Counted from the first letter of the stretch, positions 41,874 to 50,945 are shown. The stretch is 64,000 nucleotides of DNA from Streptomyces avermitilis MA-4680 = NBRC 14893 (GCF_000009765.2 NC_003155.5:4526001-4590000); one strand, 5' to 3'. Numbers and translations: made by a program. Notes: generated by a model not told the origin, from the letters alone.

Positions 41874-43388
41874 TCAGGGGACGAGCACCGGCTCCTTCTC
41901 CCCCAGGGTGTCCGCGGCCCCGGCCCCCTCCACGTGCTGCGCCGGCCGCTTCGGCAGCGCGAACATCAGCAGGAAGATGACCGCCAGCACCACCGCCACC
42001 CACCCGAGCGCGTGCTGGAAGGCGTGTGCGAAGGCCGGCCCCACCTGGGCCCGGGTAAGACGGTCGCCGATCTCGCCGAAGAAGACCACCGAGACCAGAC
42101 CGAGCCCCAGCGCGTTGCCCATCTGCTGGACCGTGTTGATCAGGCCCGAGGCCGAGCCGGAGTGCTCGCGCGGGACCTCCGACAGCACCGCGTCCGTCAG
42201 CGGGGCCACGATGAAGCCCATGCCCGCGCCCATGACCACCAGCGGAAGAGCCATCTGCCAGGAGGCGATGGCCATCCCGTAACGGTCGGACTCCCAGATG
42301 TAGAGCAGCACGCCGAGGGCCATGAGCAGCGCGCCCGCCTGCAGCACCTTGCGCCCGAAGCGCGGGACCAGCAGCTGCACCGACATGCCCGCCGCCGCGG
42401 ACACCGCGATCGAGAAGGGCACCCCGGTCAGGCCCGCCCGCAGCGCGCTCCACCCCAGCCCCATCTGCATGTAGAGCGTCCAGACCAGGAAGAAGATGCC
42501 GAGGGCGATACCGAAGACGGTCTGTACGGCGATGCCCGCCGCGAAGCTCTTCACCTTGAACAGCGACAGCTCGACCAGCGGCGACCCGTCCCGCGCCGTC
42601 TTCCGCCTCTCGTACGCCACCAGCGCCGCGAAGACGACCAGCGCGCCCGCCATCGACACATGCCCCCACAGCGGCCAGCCCAGCTCACGGCCGCGGGTCA
42701 GCGGGTAGAGCAGCATCAGCAGGCCGAGCGTGACGAGGGCGACGCCGACGAGGTCGAGCTTGAGGGCGCGCGGGGCCTTGGACTCGGTGATGAACCGACG
42801 GCCCAGGATCAGTCCGGCCACGCCCACCGGCAGGTTGATGAGGAAGATCGGCCGCCATTCAAGGCCGAAGAGGTTCCACTCGGTGAGCAGCGCGCCGAGC
42901 AGTGGACCGGAGACGGCGCCGAGCCCCACGATCGCGCCGAAGAGACCGAAGACCTTGCCCCGCTCGTGTGCCGGGAAGGTCGCGTGCACGATCGACAGCA
43001 CCTGCGGCACCATCATCGCGGCCATTCCGCCCTGGAGGATGCGCGAGGCGACGAGCATCTCCGGGTTCGCGGCGAAGCCGCACAGCGCCGAGGCGAGCGT
43101 GAAGCCGCCTATGCCGATGAGGAAGAGCCGCTTGCGGCCGTGAATGTCGCCGAGCCGCCCGCCGGTGATGAGCCCGGCGGCGAAGGCCAGCGCGTATCCC
43201 GCCGTGATCCACTGGATCTGGCCCCACGAGGCGCCTGCGTCCCGCTGGATCGACGGGATCGCGATGTTGACGATCGTGACGTCGACCAGGTCCATGAAGG
43301 CCGCTGTCATCACGATCGCGAGCGCGAACCAGCGGCGCCGGTCGGCCGCGGCGGCCGGGCTGTTGAGAGGGGTCTCGGTGGAGGTCAT
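41874..43388 (-). CDS. DHA2-family MFS drug exporter 1
   Basis: A 504-aa, fourteen-helix transporter. MDLVDVTIVNIAIPSI (motif D1), GRLGDIHGRKRLFLIG (motif A) and SGPLLGALLTEW (motif C) identify a DHA2 exporter. A divergent WYL regulator lies 62 bp away. Start ATG 43386-43388; an ATG 21 bp upstream (43409) is possible. Confidence 0.92.
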   Translation of the reverse strand: MTSTETPLNSPAAAADRRRWFALAIVMTAAFMDLVDVTIVNIAIPSIQRDAGASWGQIQWITAGYALAFAAGLITGGRLGDIHGRKRLFLIGIGGFTLASALCGFAANPEMLVASRILQGGMAAMMVPQVLSIVHATFPAHERGKVFGLFGAIVGLGAVSGPLLGALLTEWNLFGLEWRPIFLINLPVGVAGLILGRRFITESKAPRALKLDLVGVALVTLGLLMLLYPLTRGRELGWPLWGHVSMAGALVVFAALVAYERRKTARDGSPLVELSLFKVKSFAAGIAVQTVFGIALGIFFLVWTLYMQMGLGWSALRAGLTGVPFSIAVSAAAGMSVQLLVPRFGRKVLQAGALLMALGVLLYIWESDRYGMAIASWQMALPLVVMGAGMGFIVAPLTDAVLSEVPREHSGSASGLINTVQQMGNALGLGLVSVVFFGEIGDRLTRAQVGPAFAHAFQHALGWVAVVLAVIFLLMFALPKRPAQHVEGAGAADTLGEKEPVLVP

Positions 43389-43398
43389 GCTCCGAAGG

Positions 43399-43428
43399 TA
43401 GGACACCATTAGGTCAGATCATGTCCTA
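43399..43428. promoter_or_regulatory. Inverted repeat between MFS exporter and WYL regulator
   Basis: TAGGACA-N16-TGTCCTA is a perfect 7-bp inverted repeat in the 62-bp divergent gap. It is a likely operator for the WYL regulator over both genes. Confidence 0.6.
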
Positions 43429-43450
43429 GATGTGCGGCACTCTGGGAAAC

Positions 43451-44443
43451 ATGACGACGGACACCCCGGCCAGGCTGCTCCAGCTCCTCTCCCTCCTCCA
43501 GACGCCCCGCGAGTGGCCGGGCGGTGAGCTCTCCGACCGGCTCGGGGTGTCCCGGCGTACCGTCCGGCGTGACATCGACCGGCTGCGGGAGCTGGGCTAT
43601 CCGGTGCAGGCGACCAAGGGGTCCGACGGCGGATACCGGCTGGTGGCGGGCAAGGCCATGCCGCCGCTCGTCCTCGACGACGAGGAGGCCGTGGCGATCG
43701 CGGTGGGGCTGCGGGCCGGGGCGGGGCACGCGGTCGAGGGCGTGGACGAGGCGTCCGTACGGGCCCTCGCCAAGCTGGAGCAGGTGCTGCCGTCGCGGCT
43801 GCGGCACCGCGTGTCCACGCTCCAGGCCGCCACCACCCCGCTCACCAGCGGCGACGGCGCGAGCATCGCACCCGAGACGCTGACCGTGATGGCTTCGTCG
43901 ATCGCCGGCCGAGAACGTCTGCGGTTCGCCTACCGCTCCGGGGACGGAACGCCGTCCCGCCGCCAGACCGAGCCGTACCGGCTGGTCTCGACCGGGCGTC
44001 GCTGGTACCTCGTCGCATACGACCTGGACCGCGAGGACTGGCGTACGTTCCGGGTCGACCGGGTCAGTGAGCCGTTCGCGACCGGCGCGCGGTTCACGCC
44101 GCGGGAGCTGCCTACGGGGAACGCGGCGGAGTTTCTGCGGCAGTCGATGTTCCGGCGGCAGGAGACGTACGAGTTCGAGGTGACGTTCGCCGCGCCCGCG
44201 GAGTTCGTCGCGGCCCGCCTGCCCAACTGGCTCGGCGCGCCCGAGCCGATCGACGAGCACAGCTGCCGGCTGCGCGCTTCCGCCGGCGACTCCGTGGAGT
44301 GGCTGGCGGTGCGGATCGCCATGGTCGACTGTGAGTTCACGGTGCAAGAGCCGCCGGAACTGGTGGGGTGCGTAAGGGAGTTGGGGGGACGACTGACCCG
44401 GGCGGTGGGCGCGGACGACGGGTGGGCGACGGACAGCCGGTGA
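43451..44443 (+). CDS. WYL-domain HTH_11 regulator
   Basis: A 330-aa protein. N-terminal HTH_11 (LSDRLGVSRRTVRRDIDRLRELGYPV), then WYL domain with TGRRWYLVAYDLDREDWRTFRVDRV and the C-terminal WCX-like extension. Ligands of WYL domains are often nucleic acids or nucleotides. Divergent from the DHA2 exporter, which it probably controls. Confidence 0.9.
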   Translation: MTTDTPARLLQLLSLLQTPREWPGGELSDRLGVSRRTVRRDIDRLRELGYPVQATKGSDGGYRLVAGKAMPPLVLDDEEAVAIAVGLRAGAGHAVEGVDEASVRALAKLEQVLPSRLRHRVSTLQAATTPLTSGDGASIAPETLTVMASSIAGRERLRFAYRSGDGTPSRRQTEPYRLVSTGRRWYLVAYDLDREDWRTFRVDRVSEPFATGARFTPRELPTGNAAEFLRQSMFRRQETYEFEVTFAAPAEFVAARLPNWLGAPEPIDEHSCRLRASAGDSVEWLAVRIAMVDCEFTVQEPPELVGCVRELGGRLTRAVGADDGWATDSR

Positions 44444-44495
44444 CACAGCCGGTCACTCAGCCGCTGACTGCGGGTGCGGGCGGGCGCCGGGTGGC

Positions 44496-45203
44496 TCAGA
44501 GTTCGTCCCACGGGAAGTTCCGCAGGGTCTCGAGGTTGCGTACGGCGAGATCCGCGGGCCCCTGGGGACCGACGGCCGGTGCGTCGTCCGCCGCCCAGCT
44601 CTCCACCGCCACCCGGACGGCGGCGCCGGCCACGGCGGCGGCGAAGCGGACGGCCGGGGAGTCCGGGGCGGCCACCACCCCGGGCCGGGCCGCCAGCACC
44701 TCCGCCAGTTCCCCGTCCGCGGCCTGGCAGATCTCCGCCCACACCTTCGCGAGCGCCGGGTTGGTGCCGGTGAGGCGCAGGAGGGAGCGGACCCACTCCA
44801 GGGAGGTGTGGGACACGCCGACGCCGGGGGTCAGGGTGCGGACCACGGCGTGGTGCAGGGCGTCCGGGACGGAGAGTGCGGCGGGGGCTTCGCGCACCGC
44901 CTCCGCCCACTTGTGGGCGCCCGCCGAGAAGAGGGGGGCGAGCGACTCCTCCTTGGTGGCGAAATAACGGTAGAAGGTGCGGGGCGCGACCCCGGCGGCG
45001 CGGGCGATGTCCTCGGCGCGGGTGGCACGCAGCCCGTCCGCCATGAAGAGTCCCGCGGCGGCCCGGGCGATCTCCATCCGGGTCGCCGCCTTGCGCCGCT
45101 CGATCAGGGACGCGCCTGCGGAAGCTTTCGACGTGCGGCCGGCGGAAGGGCCGGTCGCACGGTTGGTACCGGTCACGGACGGCAGGTTATGCCGCTGTGG
45201 CAC
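44496..45203 (-). CDS. TetR-family regulator
   Basis: A 235-aa regulator. The HTH (EDIARAAGVAPRTFYRYFATKEESL) is at about 65-90. The GTG at 45201-45203 gives MPQRHNLPSV, but it lies inside the palindrome at 45181-45211. A GTG at 45174-45176 (VTGTNRATG) just after that palindrome may be the true, possibly leaderless start. No ribosome site is seen for either. Ligand unknown. Confidence 0.83.
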   Translation of the reverse strand: MPQRHNLPSVTGTNRATGPSAGRTSKASAGASLIERRKAATRMEIARAAAGLFMADGLRATRAEDIARAAGVAPRTFYRYFATKEESLAPLFSAGAHKWAEAVREAPAALSVPDALHHAVVRTLTPGVGVSHTSLEWVRSLLRLTGTNPALAKVWAEICQAADGELAEVLAARPGVVAAPDSPAVRFAAAVAGAAVRVAVESWAADDAPAVGPQGPADLAVRNLETLRNFPWDEL

Positions 45204-45211
45204 AATCTGCC
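45181..45211. promoter_or_regulatory. 31-bp palindrome at the TetR start
   Basis: The arms GGCAGGTTATGCC and GGCACAATCTGCC are reverse complements with two mismatches around a 5-nt centre. The position at the TetR gene's own start fits an autoregulatory operator. A CATAAC -10-like hexamer is embedded. Confidence 0.65.
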
Positions 45212-46085
45212 ATCCGGGTCGCCCCGGGGTTCAGGTTCGGGGCGACCCGTCGGCGTGTGCCCGCAAAAGGAGCCGAGCTCCGGTGCCAGGGGGGGAGGCA
45301 CCGAAGCTCGGCTCGGGAGAGTCGAGCTTCGGCGCCGGGGGGGGTGGCGCCGAAGCTCGGCTCGGGAAGAGTCCCGGCGCCGGGGGGAGTGCGTCGGGAC
45401 TGTGGTTCTGGTGGGGGCTGCGGGCTCGCGGCCCGGCCCCCGAATTTCCTGGGCCCGGAGGTCTTGTGCCCCGGGTCCAGCCGGTTGAAGCGACGTAACA
45501 CGCCATGTCTGTGCGGCGCGGCCGAAGCTGTGACACCCGAGCCGCACGGGGGGTGTGCGGCGGGTGGGGCCGCACTTCCAAGCCATCGGGGCTCGGCTCC
45601 TCTTGTCGTGCGGGCGTCGGCCGCCGGGAGCCTGCCGCCGGCCGCGCTTCCAAGCCGTCGCCGCCGCAGGGCCGCGCTTCCAAGCCGTCGCCGCCCCCGG
45701 CCCACCGGCCGGGCACACGCGGCCCGCGTCCCTCCGCGAACGACCACCGTCGGGCAGCCACGGCCCGCCACCGTCCGACCGCCTGGGCCCACCGCCAGGC
45801 GACCGCCGCGACATCGACTCACCCGTTGAGCAACCGCCGCAACCGCCGTGCCGCCCTCAAGCGGCCGCCCCGGGCAAGCAGGGACACCGCCATCGGGCAC
45901 TCCCGACCCGTGACCCTCGATCAGGCACTTCTCGGCAGCCCGCGCGGGCCATCACCCCAGACCTCGGGCAACCGATCCGACACGCACCCTCCGGAACTCG
46001 GGCACCGCTCAGGCGCACCCCTCAGGCACCCTCCGCCGCACTCGAGCGATCGCCGGGCAACCGCCGGGCAACCGCCGAAGACCCC
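45204..46085. other. 880-bp gap of hairpins and repeats, no gene seen
   Basis: Near 45267-45306 a hairpin pairs GCCGAGCTCCGGTGCC with GGCACCGAAGCTCGGC; near 45323-45361 GAGCTTCGGCGCC pairs perfectly with GGCGCCGAAGCTC. Further on, GCGCTTCCAAGCCGTCGCCGC occurs twice (45648-45700). Frames open here show only Arg/Pro/Ala-rich composition and no start context. It follows hrdD on the minus strand and may be its 3' UTR and terminator region. Confidence 0.55.
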
Positions 46086-47081
46086 TTACGCCGCCGCGTC
46101 GAACCCGGTGCTCCGGGCCAGCTTCTTCAGTTCCAGCAGGGCGTGCTTCTCGATCTGGCGGATGCGCTCGCGTGTGAGGCCGTGCTCCTTGCCGACCTCC
46201 GTCAGCGTGCGCTCCCGGCCGTCGTCGATGCCGTACCGCATCTTGATGATCGAGGCCGTGCGCTGGTCGAGGCGGCCGATGAGGTCGTCGAGCTCCTCGC
46301 TGCGCAGCAGCGTCAGCACCGACTGCTCCGGCGATACCGCCGACGTGTCCTCCAGGAGGTCGCCGAACTGCGTCTCGCCCTCGTCGTCGACATGCATGTT
46401 CAGTGAGACCGGGTCGCGCGCCCAGTCCAGGACGTCCGTGACCCGCGCCGGGTTCGAGTCCAGCTCGGCCGCGATCTCCGCGGGCTCCGGCTCACGGCCA
46501 TGCTCCCGGTTGAACTCGCGCTGCACTCGCCGGATCCGGCCCAGCTCCTCCACCAGGTGGACGGGCAGACGGATCGTCCGCGACTGGTCGGCGATCGAGC
46601 GGGTGATGGCCTGCCGGATCCACCAGGTCGCGTACGTCGAGAACTTGAAGCCCTTGCGGTAGTCGAACTTCTCGACCGCGCGCACCAGGCCCGCGTTGCC
46701 CTCCTGGATCAGGTCGAGCAGCGGGAGCCCGCTACGGGGGTAGCGGCGCGCCACGGCCACGACGAGCCTCAGGTTGGACTTGATGAAGACGTCCTTGGCC
46801 CGCTCGCTGTCGGCGACGAGCGATTCGAGTTCCTCGCGAGTGGCCTCCGCCCTGGGCTCCTCCTCGCCGTCGAGGATCTGCCGCGCGAAGACACCTGCCT
46901 CGATGATCTGGGACAGTTCGACTTCCTTGGCGGCATCGAGCAGTGGCGTACGGGCTATCTCGTCGAGGTACATGCCGACCAGGTCGCGGTCGGCGATTTC
47001 GCCGCCTACGGCGCGAACGCTGCTTGCCGCGTCGGTCCCGCCGGCGGCGGACTTACGACGGGCGACGGCACGGGTTGCCAT
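46086..47081 (-). CDS. hrdD: Principal-like sigma factor HrdD
   Basis: A 331-aa sigma-70 family factor, group 2. Region 1.2 (DLVGMYLDEIARTPLL), region 2 (NLRLVVAVARRYPRSGLPLLDLIQ... FSTYATWWIRQAI), region 3 and region 4.2 (LTEVGKEHGLTRERIRQIEKHAL) are complete. MATRAVARRKSAAGG matches the N-terminus I recall of S. coelicolor HrdD (about 332 aa). GGGAG precedes the ATG. It directs RNA polymerase to housekeeping-like promoters and is not essential in relatives. It is expressed from the sigma-R-type promoter upstream. Confidence 0.92.
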   Translation of the reverse strand: MATRAVARRKSAAGGTDAASSVRAVGGEIADRDLVGMYLDEIARTPLLDAAKEVELSQIIEAGVFARQILDGEEEPRAEATREELESLVADSERAKDVFIKSNLRLVVAVARRYPRSGLPLLDLIQEGNAGLVRAVEKFDYRKGFKFSTYATWWIRQAITRSIADQSRTIRLPVHLVEELGRIRRVQREFNREHGREPEPAEIAAELDSNPARVTDVLDWARDPVSLNMHVDDEGETQFGDLLEDTSAVSPEQSVLTLLRSEELDDLIGRLDQRTASIIKMRYGIDDGRERTLTEVGKEHGLTRERIRQIEKHALLELKKLARSTGFDAAA

Positions 47082-47164
47082 GCGTGCTCCCTTGCGATGG
47101 TGGGCTGACGGATGGTCCTGTGGCGCTGGTGACACCCTTCCGGGTGCCCCGCTTCCGAAGGAAA

Positions 47165-47191
47165 CAACGACTGGAATCCGGACAGAATTCC
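47165..47191 (-). promoter_or_regulatory. Sigma-R (ECF) type promoter of hrdD
   Basis: On the minus strand GGAAT is followed by exactly 18 bases and GTTG, the consensus of SigR, the thiol-oxidative stress sigma factor. It sits about 85 bp upstream of hrdD. hrdD is a known SigR target in S. coelicolor, so this matches established regulation. Confidence 0.85.
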
Positions 47192-47252
47192 CAACCCGCC
47201 CTTCGATTTTTCTGATCATGCAGTACCCTGTCCGGCCACGAGGGGAGGCGGG

Positions 47253-47771
47253 ATGCCGTCGGAACGTACAGAGGTGCAGGTCAGGTCGGGAGTCGAGGCC
47301 GACCTCAAAGCCCTCACCGACATCTACAACCACTATGTACGTGAGACGCCCATCACATTCGATACCGCCGCCTTCACGCCGGAAGAGCGCCGCCCTTGGC
47401 TGCTCTCCCACCCTGAAGACGGACCGCACCGGCTGATGGTTGCCACGGGCGCGGACTCACAGGAGATTCTTGGGTACGCCACCAGCAGTCCTTTCCGCGC
47501 CAAGCCCGCCTACACCACCTCCGTCGAGGTGACCGTCTACGTCGCCCCGGACGCGGCTGGCCGTGGCATCGGCACGCTCCTCTACGGCGCCCTCTTCGAG
47601 GCGCTGGCGGGCGAGGATCTCCACCGCGCCTACGCGGGCATCGCCCAGCCCAACGAAGCGTCCACGCGGCTGCATGAACGCTTCGGGTTCCGGCATGTCG
47701 GCACCTACCGGGAGGTGGGCCGCAAGTTCGGACGGTACTGGGACGTGGCCTGGTACGAGAGGGAGCTGTAG
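47253..47771 (+). CDS. GNAT acetyltransferase (phosphinothricin acetyltransferase-like)
   Basis: A 172-aa protein. VRSGVEADLKALTDIYNHYVRETPITFDT and VYVAPDAAGRGIGTLLYGALFEAL (acetyl-CoA binding) with FGFRHVGTYREVGRKFGRYWDVAWYER match the PAT/Pat family. It probably N-acetylates phosphinothricin-like or methionine-analogue substrates. ATG 47253 with GAGGGGAGG. Confidence 0.92.
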   Translation: MPSERTEVQVRSGVEADLKALTDIYNHYVRETPITFDTAAFTPEERRPWLLSHPEDGPHRLMVATGADSQEILGYATSSPFRAKPAYTTSVEVTVYVAPDAAGRGIGTLLYGALFEALAGEDLHRAYAGIAQPNEASTRLHERFGFRHVGTYREVGRKFGRYWDVAWYEREL

Positions 47772-47800
47772 CCGTACGCCGACCAGCAGCCGTACGCCGT

Positions 47801-48586
47801 TCAGCCGAACTGCACCGACCGCTTCGCCAGCCCCAGCCAGAAGCCGTCGATCACGGACTTCTGGTCGTCGAGTTCTCCCGTCGCGTCCGCCGCGCCCATC
47901 GTCACGAAGAGCGGAGCGAAGTGCTCGGTACGCGGGTGGGCCAGCAGGCCGGCCGGGGACTTGCGGGTGAAGTCGAGCAGTGCGTCCCAGTCACGGGTGT
48001 CCAGAGCCCGGTGTCCCCAGTCGTCGAACTCGACCGACCAGGAGGGGATGCCGCCCTGGCGCAGGGCCGCCAGGTTGTGCGTGAAGAAGCCGGAGCCGAC
48101 GATCAGCACGCCCTCGTCGCGCAGCGGCGCCAGCTTGCGGCCGATCTCCATCAGCTTCACCGGGTCGAGCGTCGGCATCGAGATCTGCAGAACCGGGATG
48201 TCGGCGTCCGGGAACATCTCCACCAGCGGGACGTACGCGCCGTGGTCGAGGCCGCGGTCCGGGACGTCCTGGACGGGGGTGCCGGGGGCGCGCAGCAGCT
48301 TGCGGACCGACTCGGCGAGCGCGGGGGCGCCGGGAGCGTCGTACCGCACCTGGTAGTAATGCTCCGGGAAGCCCCAGAAGTCGTGGACGAGAGGGACCCT
48401 CTCGGTGGCGGCTAGGGCGAGCGGGGCCTCCTCCCAGTGAGCGGAGACCACGAGGATCGCTCTGGGACGTGGCAGGTCCGCCGACCAGGCGGCGAGTTCG
48501 CCGGGCCAGATCGGGTCGTCCGCGAGCGGCGGAGCACCGTGGCTGAGATAGAGCGCGGGCATGCGCTCCTGGGCGGCGGCGGACAT
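47801..48586 (-). CDS. LigB-type extradiol dioxygenase (DODA-like)
   Basis: A 261-aa protein. LYLSHGAPPLADD (metal-binding His), VVSAHWEE, DHGAYVPL and GSGFFTHNL (second His region) identify the class III extradiol ring-cleavage / 4,5-DOPA dioxygenase family. The substrate is unknown. It is divergent from a MarR regulator. Confidence 0.92.
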   Translation of the reverse strand: MSAAAQERMPALYLSHGAPPLADDPIWPGELAAWSADLPRPRAILVVSAHWEEAPLALAATERVPLVHDFWGFPEHYYQVRYDAPGAPALAESVRKLLRAPGTPVQDVPDRGLDHGAYVPLVEMFPDADIPVLQISMPTLDPVKLMEIGRKLAPLRDEGVLIVGSGFFTHNLAALRQGGIPSWSVEFDDWGHRALDTRDWDALLDFTRKSPAGLLAHPRTEHFAPLFVTMGAADATGELDDQKSVIDGFWLGLAKRSVQFG

Positions 48587-48656
48587 GACTGCGGCTCCCT
48601 TCGGAGGATCGGCGGCCGACGCTGGACGAAGGCCGCGTGCAGCCCGAAACCTATAT

Positions 48657-48711
48657 TTGAAGTCTCAAGCTTTCCACCGCACAGCTTACGCGCAATTTGT
48701 TTAATATTCAA
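48657..48711. promoter_or_regulatory. Divergent operator region, dioxygenase / marR
   Basis: An AT-rich island with TTGA-AGTC-TCAA (48657-48668) and TTGTTTAATATTCAA (48697-48711), a TTG...CAA inverted pattern like MarR operators. Probably where the MarR protein controls both genes. Confidence 0.55.
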
Positions 48712-48736
48712 GGAGGAGGCTCGTACAGTGGGGTAC

Positions 48737-49282
48737 ATGAACACGGCATCCGCACCCGCACCCGCGTCAACGTCGACGTCCGCGACCGCGTCCGCAGAGG
48801 AGCCACGCTGGCTCACCGAGGACGAACAGCACACCTGGCGCTCCTACATGCACGCGGTCACCCTCCTGGAGGATCACCTCGACCGCCAGCTCCAGCGCGA
48901 CGCGGGCATGCCGCACATCTACTACGGCCTGCTCGTCCAGCTCGCCGAGGCACCACGGCGGCGGCTGCGGATGACCGAGCTGGCCATAAGCGCGAAGATC
49001 ACGCGCTCCCGCCTCTCGCATGCCATCGCACGGCTGGAGAAGAGCGGCTGGGTGCGGCGCGAGGACTGTCCCTCGGACAAGCGGGGCCAGTTCGCCGTCC
49101 TCACCGACGAGGGGTACGAGGTACTGCGGAAGACCGCGCCGGGACACGTCGCGGCCGTCCGCCAGGCCCTCTTCGACCGCCTCTCCCCCGAACAGCAGAA
49201 GTCCCTCGGCGAGATCATGCAGATCATCTCCGAGGGACTCCAGCCGAAGGAGGCGGGCGCGGACCTGCCCTGGCTCCGCTGA
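48737..49282 (+). CDS. MarR-family regulator
   Basis: A 181-aa winged-helix regulator. MTELAISAKITRSRLSHAIARLEKSGWVRREDCPSDKRGQFAVLTDEG is the MarR DNA-binding core. A Ser/Ala/Thr-rich 20-residue N-terminus precedes it. ATG 48737 follows GGAGGAGG by about 20 nt, and GTGGGGTAC is nearer. Likely represses the dioxygenase and itself. Confidence 0.9.
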   Translation: MNTASAPAPASTSTSATASAEEPRWLTEDEQHTWRSYMHAVTLLEDHLDRQLQRDAGMPHIYYGLLVQLAEAPRRRLRMTELAISAKITRSRLSHAIARLEKSGWVRREDCPSDKRGQFAVLTDEGYEVLRKTAPGHVAAVRQALFDRLSPEQQKSLGEIMQIISEGLQPKEAGADLPWLR

Positions 49283-49303
49283 GTCCGGAACCAGGGCAGG
49301 TCC
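49261..49303 (+). terminator. Terminator overlapping the marR coding end
   Basis: GGACCTGCCCTGG, coding for the last residues of the MarR protein, pairs perfectly over 13 bp with CCAGGGCAGGTCC after the stop. Confidence 0.7.
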
Positions 49304-49308
49304 TGGGG

Positions 49309-49348
49309 TTCGTACGTATGAGGCGTCCCCACCCCTCGTACGTACGAA
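49309..49348. terminator. Second hairpin between convergent genes
   Basis: TTCGTACGTATGAGG and CCTCGTACGTACGAA form a 15-bp stem with one mismatch and a 10-nt loop, midway between marR and the MFS gene. Confidence 0.75.
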
Positions 49349-49382
49349 GACCGAAGGGGTACCGCCGCGGGTACCGCCGGTG

Positions 49383-50933
49383 TCAGTGGGCGATCACCGG
49401 CACCTTGAACTCGTCCTCGACGCCGTCGCCCTCACCCGAGCCGGAGACCGAGGAGGTGTCCGGGCGGCCGGCGTTGACGAAGGTCGCGGCGATCGTCGCG
49501 GCGGCCACGAGGATGCCCACGGCGAACCAGATCGCGCTGGTGTAGCCGTGCACCATGCCCTCCAGCTGGACCAGCTGCTGCTGCGGCTTGGCGGCCGCAC
49601 CGGCGATGTGGTCCTTGATGTACGAGGTGGTGGCCGAGGCGGCGATCGTGTTCAGCAGCGCCGTACCGATCGCGCCACCCACCTGCTGCGAGGTGTTGAC
49701 CATCGCGGAGGCGACACCGGCGTCACGGGGCTCGACGCCCAGCGTGGCCAGGGACATGGCCGGCATGAACGCCGTACCCATGCCGAGGCCGAGCAGCAGC
49801 TGGGCCGGCAGGAGCAGCCCCGCGTACGAGGAGCCGATCTCCAGCTGGGTCAGCAGCAGCATGCCGACCGCGGCGGCCAGGAAGCCGGGGCCCATCAGCA
49901 GCCGCGCCGGAACGCGGGTCATCAGGCGGGCGCCGATCTGCGTGGAGCCCGTGATCATGCCCACGATCATCGGCAGGAAGGCGAAGCCGGTCTTGACCGG
50001 CGAGTAGCCCTTCACGATCTGGAGGTAGTAGGTCAGGAAGAGGAACAGGCCGAACATCGCGATGATCGCGAGACCGAGCGAGAGGTACACGCCGCCGCGG
50101 TTGCGGTCGGTGATCACGCGCAGCGGCAGCAGCGGGGCCTTGACCTTGGACTCGACGAACACGAAGGCCGCGAGCAGGACCGCCGAAGCGACGAACATGC
50201 CGATCGTCGTGGAGTCGCTCCAGCCGTTGGACTCGGCGCGGGTGAAGCCGTAGACCAGGGAGACCAGACCGAGGGTGGACAGGACGACGCCCGGGATGTC
50301 GAGCGGCGAACGGTTGCGGCCGCCGGCCGGCTCACGGATGACGAAGTACGCACCGGCCGCCGCGATGATCGCGAACGGGATGTTCACGAAGAACGTCCAG
50401 CGCCAGTTGAGGTACTCGGTGAGGAAGCCGCCGAGGATCAGGCCGACGGCGCCACCGCCACCGGCGATCGCACCGTAGATGCCGAACGCCTTGGCGCGCT
50501 CCTTGGCATCGGTGAACATCACGGCCAGGAGGGAGAGCGCGGCGGGCGCGAGCAGCGCGCCGAACGCGCCCTGGAGGGCACGGGCCCCGAGCATCGTCGC
50601 CTCGCCCTGCGCGGCGCCGCCGAGGGCGGACGCGGCGGCGAAGCCGATCAGACCGGTGACGAAGGTCCGCTTGCGGCCCCACAGGTCGGCGATGCGGCCA
50701 CCGAACAGCAGCAGACCGCCGAAGGCGAGCGCGTAGGCCGTGATGACCCACTGGCGGTTGCCGTCCGATATCCCCAGGTCCTGCTGGGCGGACGGAAGCG
50801 CGATGTTCACGATGGTGGCGTCGAGGACGACCATCAGCTGGGCGAGCGCGATGAAGACGAGCGCTTTCCAGCGGTTGGAATGGGCTTCGGCCTCGGAGGC
50901 CTGCGCCGCCTTTGCCGTGGCTGTTTCAGACAT
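49383..50933 (-). CDS. DHA2-family MFS drug exporter 2
   Basis: A 516-aa, fourteen-helix transporter. VVLDATIVNIALPSAQQDLG (motif D1), GGRIADLWGRKRTFVTG (motif A) and GLILGGFLTEYLNWRWTFFVNIP (motif C) are DHA2 features. A TetR gene lies just upstream on the same strand and probably regulates it. Start ATG 50931-50933. Confidence 0.93.
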   Translation of the reverse strand: MSETATAKAAQASEAEAHSNRWKALVFIALAQLMVVLDATIVNIALPSAQQDLGISDGNRQWVITAYALAFGGLLLFGGRIADLWGRKRTFVTGLIGFAAASALGGAAQGEATMLGARALQGAFGALLAPAALSLLAVMFTDAKERAKAFGIYGAIAGGGGAVGLILGGFLTEYLNWRWTFFVNIPFAIIAAAGAYFVIREPAGGRNRSPLDIPGVVLSTLGLVSLVYGFTRAESNGWSDSTTIGMFVASAVLLAAFVFVESKVKAPLLPLRVITDRNRGGVYLSLGLAIIAMFGLFLFLTYYLQIVKGYSPVKTGFAFLPMIVGMITGSTQIGARLMTRVPARLLMGPGFLAAAVGMLLLTQLEIGSSYAGLLLPAQLLLGLGMGTAFMPAMSLATLGVEPRDAGVASAMVNTSQQVGGAIGTALLNTIAASATTSYIKDHIAGAAAKPQQQLVQLEGMVHGYTSAIWFAVGILVAAATIAATFVNAGRPDTSSVSGSGEGDGVEDEFKVPVIAH

Positions 50934-50945
50934 GGGGGTACCCAC

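Noticed and set aside
45204..46085. Possible gene or CRISPR in the repeat-rich gap after hrdD
   Set aside because: Frames are low-complexity in all phases and the repeats are hairpin arms, not spaced direct repeats.
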